A DNA stretch of 64,000 nt from Sipunculus nudus (taxonomy: Eukaryota > Annelida > Sipuncula > Golfingiida > Sipunculidae). The first letter of the stretch is position 1, and every line of letters begins with the position of its first letter. The notes below the pieces were generated by a model, which saw nothing but the letters and a program-made list of their open reading frames with translations, was not told where the DNA came from and did not search any database. The DNA is taken from contig CM049318.1 of NCBI GenBank assembly GCA_026874595.1, forward strand, positions 12,817,241 through 12,881,240, read 5' to 3'. Position numbers and translations under genes: made by a program. Below are positions 1 through 11,100 of the stretch, one piece after another.

Positions 1-365
1 AAAAGATTAAATCCTTATGTATATGTGCTGTAAAAATTTAATCAACAGTGCTTACAGGGAAAAAAACGTGCCGTTGCCAAATTTGGACAAAATTTGGGGA
101 TTGATTTTTTATTTGTGCTAATAACTTGAAAAATTTGCAAAATTCAGATCTAATTTTGGATAGACAATTGAATCTTTATTAAATAAAGTTATATTCCTGA
201 AAAAAAAAAACTCTCCGGCTTCAGCAATTCTCATGTTAAGAGGGTAAATATATTTCCGATTTTTTTTTAAATTGCATTATATTTGGGCCCATAACCTCCA
301 AACAATACGCAGACAGACAAATCGCCATTCCTATACCTCAGTTAACTTACAGTCAGCTGAGCTAA
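1..365. repeat. Dispersed repeat family 'GCTCAGCTGA', 3' end copy
   Basis: Closely matches 35526-36157 and 63411-64000 (shared AAAAGATTAAATCCTTATGT, AATTCAGATCTAATTTTGG, GGGCCCATAAC). It ends in TCAGCTGAGCTAAAA. The window edge cuts its start. Confidence 0.8.
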
Positions 366-700
366 AAATTTGATACAAAAGCTCCAGTATCTGAACAACC
401 AATGCATTGATCACCATGATTCTTTGCATGCATATTGATCATAGAGTGTTTCATCATTTCCTGTTGACTGGTGGCGTCATCTGCGTTTTTTTTAATTTTT
501 ACACATTTTAATCTAAATTTTTTAGACCTTCAAAGATGTGGTTCTCTGTTAACAGGGCACAAATTGTAACCATTGTACCTAGAATCTACTATCTTGACAT
601 CCAGGGAAGTCCATGATAATCTCCTGAAATAAGGTCTCTGTTACCCATATCCTCCAAGCTATGGGGCTGAGAAGTACCACCCAGAATAATTAAAAATTTG
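366..700 (-). repeat. Antisense single unit of the ~330-bp repeat
   Basis: The complement matches the tandem units at 29830-31140 (for example GGATATGGGTAACAGAGACC and CCCTGTTAACAG). It directly follows the 3' end of the family copy at 1-365. Confidence 0.7.
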
Positions 701-703
701 TTA

Positions 704-3438
704 CTGGCAGACTAATATATTTGTACAGTGGATCGAACAGGCCTACCACAAAAAGATCCTGAAGTGACGTCATTTTACCCCGAATCCCCGAGTTCAGGCA
801 CATACGCATATTCGCTGACGTACACATATACGCTGACGGACTCATGGAAACACCCTAGTTACAAAATCATAAGAGAGACTCTATTGACTCTATCTTCTGT
901 AACGCATCTAAAATGAATTCATTAGTTAGTTATCAGTGTTCAGTATGTATCAGTATTTTACTGATATACCTTATGACACCCACCTTTCCCCTGTATATCA
1001 GCGGATTGATATTTGATATGCCCTGGACAGTACTTGGTCTTCCTATAAACACCTTCCACATGTCTTTCTTCGGGATTCCAGGGCCAAACCTGTACACGGC
1101 AAAACTGGTCCAAGTCCCCTCGCAGTTGGCGTCTCGTTAATTGGCCCTTCTTTGGGATAGTGCAAGTGTTGAGCAAGCCCAGATATTTATGAATTCAGGC
1201 TACGTAATGTAGCACTTTTGGGCTGAGATATGCAACCTGCATTATCAGCACATTCAGAGGCTGTTTCTTGATTTTCTTCAGCCATAATCAACAATGAAAA
1301 TTACTTGCTGTAAAAGCCTCAGAAAGGCAAGAGCTTGACACAACCTCAGTAAGAGTGTGGCAGCAGATAAATATAGACACGTGTACTCAGGAGCTGAACT
1401 AGCAGTAGAATGATAGGAGCTGGACACGGGGACCGGCAGTTTCTCTCACGTGGTCCGAAGTGACAGTGATTGATGGTGTGATAGAATCGTGGATACGCGA
1501 CTAACACGAGTTACTGCAACCGAATGAAGGCCCCACAGATGCGGTCACGTGCCTATGCGATTCATACAGCAATGGTTTCTGCGGACTTTTGTGATAGTGA
1601 GTTCCAACAACTTGAATCTGATGGCATTCTGTTTTAATTTTTAACTTTTGTCACTGAAAAATTATTTTGAAATTATAAACAAGAGTACAATCAAGTGATA
1701 TCATATTAACGGGACATTTCTTAACAAAAACAATAGTTAACAGTGTAATAGTTTGAGGTATCACTGGTGAACTTCAAAGGTAAGGGTTTCATCATATAAT
1801 AAATAATGATAAATAAAAGTGATAAATTCTTATGATTTGCATATATATCTAGAATTTTAGCTACCGTCAAAACGCGCAACAAAATGAGTAAACAGAAACA
1901 CACATACAGTGATCAGAAGCTAAACAAAACATCACTGAAAATAGGTCATATATAATAAAATTATACTAAATGTATTACTCCTAACTTTTAAATTGAAATA
2001 TTAAAGAGAAAAAAAAACTTGCGTATATATTTGTGAGTTTTTAATAATGCAACCTTAAATTTGCGAGTTTTTAATGATGCATATATATCTTTCGACCTGA
2101 TAATACGAGTAGGGGCGGATCAAGGATTTAGGAAGGGGGGGGGGGGGGCGCGAGCATAGTTTAGTGGGGGGAAAAATTGTCGAGACATATATACATGAGG
2201 TCCATCCTATCCAGTGAAGAGATTTGTATATAAGTAACAAACGTTGGACTATATACGAAATGTTATACCAGTAACCTATGTAATAGGACAGGGGCTTTTG
2301 GCAATCTGTACAGTGCATACGATGCAGGTTCAGGGGTATGCTAATTGAGATGCAGAACCATTTGAAAGACATTTCCTGAAAAGTCAAACACTTTGTGCTC
2401 CAGTCATTTGGGCATTTCCTTCAAGAAAGTTATTATTGGTTGAGTTGAAGTAAAATGTGAAGTACAGAAACGATAGTTCATATCATGCTGTCCGCTGAGG
2501 CAACAGATATAATATAAGAAAATATTACGTATTATTTGTCATTATTTTGAAATATATTATTTATCACATAACAAATTAAAGTTAAATGGAACAATAATAT
2601 TACATAATATAAAAAAATATATTATAATGTAATATGATAAAATAAAAATATAATATAATAGAATAGAAAAAATAATCAAATGGAACATAACACATAATAT
2701 AATATAATATAATGAAAAAAAAAGTAATATAATAGATGAATACATATAATATAATAGAAAATATAATATAATACAATATGTTGTAATATGATATGATATA
2801 ATAGAAAATAAAGTTAATTGGAACATAATATAATACGTTTTATAATATTAAATAATATAAAAGAAAATATAATATAATATAATATATAATAGAATAGAAT
2901 AGAAAATATAATCAAATAGAACATATCATATGATATAATATAATAAAAAAAAGTAATTTAATATATGAGTAAATACAATATAATATAATAGGAAATATAA
3001 TATGATACAATATGATATAATAATATAATAGAAAATATCATATGATAGGACATGACAGAACATAAAATATAGTATGTTAGAAAATGTAATATGAAATAAT
3101 ACAATACCGAGTTGCGGTCTCCTTATCCACGGTGCAGCCTCTGCTAGCATTTGGTCCTACAATCTTCACACATGCACGTATCGTTCTCCTCTGGGACAAT
3201 TTTATTTCCCTTGTTCCCTCTATTAATTTTTCCAGTTACCTCCATAATTAAACGCTTTTCATGATTCACCTCACTAGTGCCATGTGCATGCCTGTCTCCA
3301 GGTGTCCGTCAGCGTATATACGCGTGAAAATCGCTCCTCATGTCTGCGTGAACTTTGGGATTCCGGGTAAAATGACGTCCCTTCATCTTTATGTGGAAGG
3401 CCTGCTCGATCAACTGTACAAATATATTAGTCTGCCAG
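704..3438. mobile_element. Long-TIR DNA transposon, 2.7 kb, non-autonomous
   Basis: The left arm (704-~850) and right arm (~3293-3438) are inverted copies of about 150 bp. The outer ends read CTGGCAGACTAATATATTTG and its complement. Shared inner blocks include TGACGTCATTTTACCC and GCTGACGGAC. No transposase was seen inside; the centre is an AT-rich satellite. No clear target-site duplication. It appears inserted beside an antisense dispersed-repeat unit. Confidence 0.75.
2520..3110. repeat. AT-rich satellite (ATAAT/ATAGAA-type)
   Basis: About 600 bp of degenerate short motifs (AATATAATATAATAGAAAAT and variants), almost without G or C. Long open frames on the - strand are a by-product of the composition. 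Confidence 0.85.
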
Positions 3439-4128
3439 TTCATGCATATACGCATACACGCGAACATGGAAACACACCTTCAGCATTTTTTTTTTTTTTT
3501 CAAAAAATAAAAAGACATACAGTCTGTGAGTAAGCTATAATATCACAGCCAAACTTATAATAGGCTGTGTGTCGTTTATTCTGAGATAAATCAATGGCAT
3601 ATTCTGTATTTACAAGCCAGATACTGAATATTACTGGACCTAGTGATTAATTGAATGTTGCTCTATTTGAAGCACGGGGATGACCTCAGGGCGCAGGGCG
3701 CTGTGTCCCATGTCGACATCTTGTTGACGAAGTAAGTGCAAAAATCCAGGGTCTTAAAGAGCGGGTCACTGGGAGTCAGGCAAGTAAGGCCACACCAAGT
3801 AATTAAGGCCTTAGCAAGAATATAATAATAACATGATAATATTAATATATTATTGTTCTACGGCCCGAGTATGTGCATGATAAAACATAATGGAGCCAGC
3901 GGAAGAGTTCTTTATCTATTTCCTCTGAAATTACTATACACGAAGAACTATATGTTACAATTTATGTAAGCAATATTATTTATTTCTATGATATCTTTAT
4001 GATTTTTAATGGATCGAGAAAACTGTATAAATAATATTATTACCTATAGGGATTCGTGCTTAATGATAACAAATAAATACTAGTAATTAAATCGCGAAAT
4101 AAAGCAGCGGATATTCTGCAGAACAGTT

Positions 4129-4166
4129 AATTATTATTATTATTATTATTGTTGTTGTTGTTGTTG
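4129..4166. repeat. (ATT)n(GTT)n microsatellite
   Basis: Trinucleotide runs of ATT then GTT just upstream of the LINE relic. It may be the tail of another element. Confidence 0.8.
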
Positions 4167-4189
4167 TAACATTAAAGATCTGCTTAATG

Positions 4190-4698
4190 TGAGAAAACAT
4201 TTAAGATCTTTGAGATCCAGTAAAAAAAATCCATCTGAGCATTCCCTGTACCAAGACCAAGACATATACATGGTGATCGGTCATTCAAGAAAGCTGCAGC
4301 TAAAATGTTGAATGAATTGCCGGACTGCTTGAGAAACATGAACATGGCGGAGGGTTTTAAACGTGCTCTTAAGGCATTTTTTATGTGAGAATAAGGTTGA
4401 AGAGTAGTTGTGATATTTTCTACTCAATGTGAAGATTAACTAGATGAAAATACCGTAATGGCTATCCAGTCCATGGAAACCACATACATGTGTAGTAAGA
4501 CACCTAAGCCCTTTTTTTATCGATTAATCAAACTTTATTTTTTTATTTAATTTTAATTGCATCTTTTATCTCATATAATTTTTAGGTTTTCTGTGTCGTC
4601 TTGCTATTGTATTTTATATTTTAATTGTAAAGTGCATTAGAGCATACTGTGTCATGAATAAAGCGCTAAAAATTGCTTAATAATAATAATAATAATAA
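4190..4698 (+). mobile_element. Non-LTR retrotransposon 3' end (CR1/L2/Jockey-like), 5'-truncated
   Basis: After a frameshift near 4250, an open frame reads PRPRHIHGDRSFKKAAAKML, NELPDCLRN and FKRALKAFFM, then a stop at 4386-4388. The pattern GDR-F---A---N-LP-----FK--LK--- is the known C-terminal end of many LINE reverse transcriptases. A 3' UTR of about 300 nt follows, with GCGCTAAAAATTGC and a TAATAATAA tail at 4679-4698, typical for these clades. Confidence 0.75.
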
Positions 4699-5094
4699 CA
4701 CAGTCGAAAACATTTCCTTCTTCGAGGTATAGGAACTAGTTGAGAGCATGTGAATGAACACGTCAATTGACACGTCATGCAGTCATTATCTGATCTACCT
4801 TAACTTCACTACAAGGGCATTTATAAAAAGACGCAAACTTATGTTCTTTTTCATATCAGTCCATGCATACTCTTATCCTTTACGAATAAACATTTATTAA
4901 ATTTGACAAACAGCAGTACTTGTACTTGTATAGTTGGGTGCATGGGTGATGTGATGTACCCTCTAGAAATCATCTGTTTTATGTGTTTAAGATAAACAGG
5001 ATTGTGTGTTTTCATGAAAATCTTGGTCTCATGTGATTCTGCTTGATTTTGTTTTATTGAGTTAATGAGTTCGGATTAGGACCTGAGTGTTGAT
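4699..5094. other. Upstream region of MSL1
   Basis: No gene seen. It contains near-CRE motifs (TGACACGTCATG near 4770). It could hold MSL1 promoter elements if the 5095 exon is real. Confidence 0.3.
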
Positions 5095-5243
5095 ATGGCA
5101 CGCGGAGCTGTTAGAGGTGTAGTGTGTTATTACAACATCCAGGGAGCTCAGTTTACTTCAAGTCAGCCTGCTGTGTCAAAGGGTAGTCGCCGGGAGGCAG
5201 TGCTGGCTCCATCAGTACAAGCTGTCAACAGCAGTAGCTTCAG
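5095..5243 (+). other. Candidate upstream MSL1 exon / uORF start
   Basis: An open stretch from ATG 5095, with in-frame TAG at 5077, to a good donor TTCAG|GTATGC. A strong acceptor (TTTTTGTTTGCACAG) lies at 7444-7458. Splicing 5243 to 7459 keeps the frame open to a stop at 7742-7744, which overlaps the MSL1 start in another frame. It is either a 5' non-coding exon carrying an upstream ORF, or chance. No family was recognised. Confidence 0.35.
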
Positions 5244-6850
5244 GTATGCGACATCAGGTCTGTTGTGTTGACACATAGGTGCTTGGGGAATAAGGTGTTT
5301 GCCAGTGATTTTCCGTGTGTTCAGAGAGAAAACATTAATTAAAGGGGTCCAATCACATATAAAGCATGTTGAGTTGACACTAAAAATAGCGCTTATCCTT
5401 TAAAATATGTCTGTACCTGCCAAAAATTGCCTTGAAACCGTTTGCTTACGACTCTGAACAAGTGTTAAAAACCGTGGACCGGGCGCGATCGCAGGTGTAA
5501 ACATAAACACAGTGCGCGGGGCCGTGTGCAGCACGGAGCCACAACACGTGTGAATCAGGAGAAGCCCTCACAGTCTTTGCCAAAAAAATATTATATATGT
5601 TCCCGCTGGCTGAAGGAGCGTATTGTCCCTCTTAATCGGACCTCCGGTCACGCGGTCTTGTTAAGGTAAACAGACTGTATTTACCAATACGCAGAGCCAA
5701 AACAAAGTGTTAAACAGCCGTATGCCAGGAAATGAGACTGTGTGCTGGAATGGTTCTGCTGGGAAACTATTGTATAAAGCAAAATTGAACTAAAAGAATA
5801 GGCATAATATTGCTCCTGATTATATTCATTTAAGGAAAGGTAACAGTGAAAGCACATGGATCCCGTTGAACTGAAGACATATATGTACCTAATTTAATTG
5901 GGAAGATAGTCTAATGTGAGGATCCTATGTCGCTATCACAATTTGTATTAATATATTTTTTGTTTAATCGATAGCTTCTTAATTTGGTTTGGTAGAAATA
6001 GTTATCTTTGTAAGTAAGCGCCTTTTGTCTTTATATGCCCGTCTTATATGTTATAGTATCGGCAGCATCTGTCCATTCATCCTAATATCTTTTCGTCCTT
6101 TATCCTTTGGTGGCTTCGCGACAAGGAATTTACTTCATCGCCATTATCGATTTCTCGAAACCCGCGCATATTTAATTATGTCAGAGGTCACTTCTTTGTG
6201 GTTGCCGCGATAACTTACCAAGAATTTTATGAAATTTGATTAAACTCACTTGAAATAATTTCTAATCAAATTTTGCTGTATCTTGTCCACGCAATATATT
6301 TAGGTCAGAGTTCAACAGACTGGTGTCGTCGTAATTATTCACCTAGAATTTGAAGGATGCATAACGGATGTAAATGAAACTAACAGTGAATGTTTAGCAT
6401 TAAAGTAGGCCTATATTACCTGAATTCGATCCACTGCTAAATATGTACTGATTTAATGAGGTCAAAGGTTACAAGACGTACGACGAGCGCTTGTGTACTT
6501 ATTTCATCAACTACCGACTTTCCACAAGCATCCCACCGTAGGCCTCATTCTGGTATATAAATATGGGCCTACATATAGTTAGTCTTTTGCGAGCTGTGAG
6601 GAGACGGTTATACAGAGCTCACGTGTCACTCTTGTTACAAGATGTCCCTTAATGTTAACTGACAAACGTATATGTGTCTGTGCCCTGTTATATACTTAGG
6701 ATATTTTAACAGACATGAAATGCCTTGGTTTAATACATTTATTATGGCAAGTATAGGCCTACTTTGTATGAATACGGTTCATTCATTTGATGTTGCTGTG
6801 TCGTCATCATCATTGTTTAATAATTGTGATTATAATTGTGATGATAATGA

Positions 6851-6886
<36 letters not shown>

Positions 6887-7458
6887 GACAATTAATTCAG
6901 TTTATATAAATATAATATAATATTATTTTATATTATATTGTATACAACAGTCATGAGAGAGCACTTTTTGAAGTGGGGTCATGATGTTGTTGATAAACGA
7001 TAGATGGCGCTCCAAGTCAGTGTACACACGTGTGCCGTTCAAGCCAAGACGTATCACATAGAAGCTAACATTCATAATGACCATGCCATTTCATTTTTGA
7101 ACTAGATTAATAGGTCTCTTACATATAGATGTATCTAATTATCACATAAAATTTCAATAAGAATCTTCAAGTACTCAAATGAGTTCCTATTATTGTCATT
7201 CACCCTGGAGTCTCTCAGCGGACGAGGTGGCCGCGCCATTCCCCCCATGTTTGGCTGTCACGTCTACAAACAAATCTTACCAATAGGTGACTGGCTTTCG
7301 CCTATCTAGAAACAAACTAGTGCGCGCCACAGAGAAAACTGAGGTGCTCAAAACAACAAAATATCCTTAAACTCAATAATATCTTTTATAATTTTCGTGT
7401 ACTTTATCTATAATTCTAGGGAATTTAATTAATACTCATGTTATTTTTGTTTGCACAG
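5244..7458. other. Candidate 5' intron or promoter region of MSL1
   Basis: A CpG-rich patch lies at 5470-5570 and an (ATT)n microsatellite at about 6847-6886. No exon was recognised. The frames at 5989-6213 and 6672-6887 have no family features. Confidence 0.35.
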
Positions 7459-7691
7459 AATTTCTGGACAGAGAAGTTGTTCAGGATCGCGTGACCAGCA
7501 GCCCCAGTTGTGGCACTGTTTACAACACAGAGCCACATCTGGGTCTAGCGTGACCAGGACACCAGCGCCGACCATTTGTTTCCGCGTCGATTTGTGTTTT
7601 CTAGTTTCATTGAGGATACCAGGGCTTTGGCACTCCAGGCTGGATGCCTATCCAATAGCTTATTGGTCTCAATTTGGTATAAAGCAAAGCA
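7459..7691 (+). other. MSL1: Probable MSL1 5' UTR part of first coding exon
   Basis: Runs from a strong polypyrimidine-tract acceptor ending at 7458 to the MSL1 start codon. The MSL1 frame is closed by TAA at 7680, so this stretch is not MSL1 coding. Confidence 0.5.
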
Positions 7692-8129
7692 ATGCTTGCT
7701 TCACTGCACAAACGTTTCTATCCAGTAATCTCGGGTCCAGTTAACGTACCGGAATCTTTTGATACTACTGGATTCAAAGTGGAGGCAAGACAACCTATAC
7801 ACACGGGGAGAAACATCGTCAAAACTGAGCGTGTCGCGGAGCCCGCTGTGGGCTCTGTCGACATGAGCGCCACTACGGACGGCCCCACAACCATAAATAA
7901 ACAAACAAAAGACAAGCAAACTGACGATTTGGGGGTAAAACAAAGAGCCGAGGAAAAGACTGAGGATTTAAATACAGTGTCTGATTCTGGTGGAAAACGG
8001 GAAGACACGGACGAAACCAAACAACTGAAAGGATTGCTTTTATTGCACCTTGAATTGATTCAACAACAACAAGAACTTCTCCAGGCCAAGGACCGTGTGA
8101 TCGCGTCACTAAAATCAGACAAGCAAGCG
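7692..8129 (+). CDS. MSL1: MSL1 coding exon 1
   Basis: Codes for residues 1-146 and ends at phase 0 before the donor GTACGT. The first ~110 residues are polar and low in complexity. The last ~35 start the coiled coil (LQAKDRVIASLKSDKQA), which continues without a break in exon 2. Confidence 0.9.
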
Positions 8130-11100
8130 GTACGTGTTCACTTGATGACAGTGTATTCACCAGATATTATCTTTGAGGCACTAATTTCAGGATTCGAACT
8201 ATTGAAAATAATAAATTAACGTGTAACCAGTTCCATAAAAGATCAATGTTTATGGGGGTTCACGCCAGATAAAATGGCGTCAACCTGGGCCACGGCGATA
8301 ATTGGCCGGAGCTTGGGACGCCGCAGATCACTTTTTTCCCGGGTATCAGAGTTATATGGCATACAGGTGTGTTCATAGGGTTTTCAGGTTGGGTTTAGGT
8401 AATTGTGTATTGAATAAATTGACTGTCAGTTAGTGATGCCTTCATTTTGCGTTGCCTTGTGAAGTGTATTTTGTTTGAAGCGGCGATATCCGGCACGTTT
8501 AGAATATCCGGTAAACCAGAAAATACAAAATCTATACGGAAACTGGACCGTGGGCCTTTTTCCACATTGGCAAACTTTCGTCCTCTTGGTAAATTTAAAA
8601 TGGGTCTGGGTTCTCCTTGTTGCACTCTGCAGTTAGAATGCATAAATTCTGATATTTTACCATTTTCTGATTTTTTTTGTTATTCTGATATCCTTGCTGT
8701 CATTTCGTTATTTTATCATGATTTTTTGTTGTTGTTTATTCATAATTTTCTCCATGATTTTCTGTCATTATGTGATTTACTTATGTTATTTTTATTTATT
8801 TTAACCTTGTCATTTAAGGTTAAAAATCAGATCAAAATAATAAAAAAATATGGAATAAAAGCTGTCTCAAACACGTGCATGGTATTGGTAATTGATATTC
8901 ATTTGTCATGGCGGGCCACAGGTTTCGTGAGATTACCATTAATCTTCAGGCAGTTAGATCTATTTAATATATTATTCAATAGAACAATACAACTCCATTG
9001 TTTGTAAACAGCTGTTTGAGCATGTTTGCAGACCGAAATTATTACAAAAGCACGTGTTCATAGCCTCAATGGCCTCTGCATAGTCACGTGACGGCTTTGT
9101 CGCCGGGCTGCTGTGAGACGCTCCAATTTTGGCGGGGAGACCATAGGAAATTTGAATTATACTTTGCTGTAGTTAATTTTATCAAATTTTCCTAAATGTA
9201 GTATTTTATAGATGTCCGTGAAATATATTTTTGTATAATATAGAATGTGTAGTTAAATTTGTCAACACATTAAAAGGTAATTCCGGAAAGGTACATTATT
9301 TCCAATGCTCCCCCAAAGTCTTACGCACAGCTGCTTTCAGTTACGCACAGGGTCAGCAAACAAATAAGAAAGTTTTGACTGGCCGGTTAAGTTCAAATTT
9401 GTCATCAAGAATACGGAATGGTGTATGCCAATCTGGGCTGAGTTGCCTGTGCTGCGGCAGATAATGGCTCAGGTATTAATGCCGTCTCCACTGAGGTTTC
9501 ATCGGGGCCGCAATCGATGGGATGCCAAGGCAAGTTGGTCTCGTCTGCTCACGGTGTCCACGGCTCTTTAAACACATCTCTTTTTCAGTGATCAGATTCG
9601 TAGATGTCGTGCCCCCTTTCCAGTATGACGCGGGGATAACCGCCGCCAGTTTACTTTCGCTGCAATTTTTAGCAGTGATTATGATGTTTACCTTGTGCGT
9701 GTCTGGGTAGATTGAACCATGAAATGATGACTAGCACAGTTTTAAACAAGGGGCCCAGCGGGCGCCGGGCAGAGCTTTCAAAATGGAAGCCACTGTGTCC
9801 ATTTGATTTGGTCATTGCGGATGGAGTTGGCTTTCCACAGAGCTAGCAGATCGCCAATCGTGGCAGGCCCCATGGGGCTAGTTCAGATTAAATCAGTTTC
9901 TTAACAGAACAAAAAGTGCTTGTGTGAAATGTTTTTCTTTTGATTCGATTGCTTTTAAAAACGAAAATCTCAACTTAACATCTGTATATCATGAGGCAGT
10001 ATTATTAGTGGTTGACTGAAATGAAGTTGCAATTTTGAGAATTTTTGTTTATTTATATAATCCAGAATTATACAGGGGGGGGGGGGTACTTACACTTTTT
10101 TATATGTACATGGAATATTTTCATTGGAATATTGTTCTGTGAGGCAATCATTTAACTATATTTACAGTGTTGTCAATGTTCACAAACCATTGAAAATTAT
10201 TTAAAATGAAATTTATACATTACCTTCTTCAATTGAAAAGTGTGATTGGGGGGGGGGGGGGACTTTTTTATATGTACATGGAATATTTTCATTGGAATAT
10301 TGTTCTGTGAGGCAATCATTTAACTTTATTTTCACAGTGTAGTCAATGTTCACAAACCATTGAAAATTATTTAAAATGAAATTTATACATTGCCTTCTTC
10401 AATTGAAATAGTGTGATTGGGGGGGGGGGGGGGGTCTTTAATTTGCATAGCTGTGTTCTGATGTTTATACACCAGTGATTACATAAACTTATTTATTGAT
10501 ATATATTCTGACAACATCAGTGACATGTACTTTAACTATGTAGCAGATAGTAATATAAAAAGTAGGTGCAGGGCTTGCAAATGTTATTCGAATGCATGTC
10601 AGGCATTTTGACCAGATGATTTTGGGCACATAAAGCTGGTGCAAATCAGTCATGGTCAAATGAAACTTATGTACAGTGTTAACATGAAATCAAGTCTTTT
10701 TTATCAATAATCCCTTCGTAAATTAAGTAAATTTATATATAGTATCAAATTAAAATTGTGAAACATAGATTAGTAATTTGTTTCATTTTGTGTAAATAAA
10801 CCGATACATATTCAAAATAAAGATATTCATGTAAGTGCTGTTGTTTCCACAGTTGCCAATGGATTTTGTGCATTCGTAGGGCTTTTTGCAGGCCTTCTAA
10901 TATGTTAAAGTTAACTCTTTTTAGCCCTGTTCTGTACAACTTTCAGAATTCTAACACTCGGCTGTCAAGAGCATTGATAGGTTAACAGTAATATCAGTTT
11001 TTTATTCCTCAACAAAACATAGAAATTAGGTGCACTGAGCAACAATAAAAACTGATGGTGAAATTATACTTACAGTTAAAATGCCGGCTGGACCGTATGG

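Noticed and set aside
2557-3150. Open frames on the - strand with Ile/Tyr/Leu-rich proteins
   Set aside because: Produced by the AT satellite composition.
8447-9007. 186-codon open frame on the + strand
   Set aside because: Lies within MSL1 intron 1 and becomes Phe/Leu-rich from a T-rich tract; no family features and no splice sites that fit MSL1.
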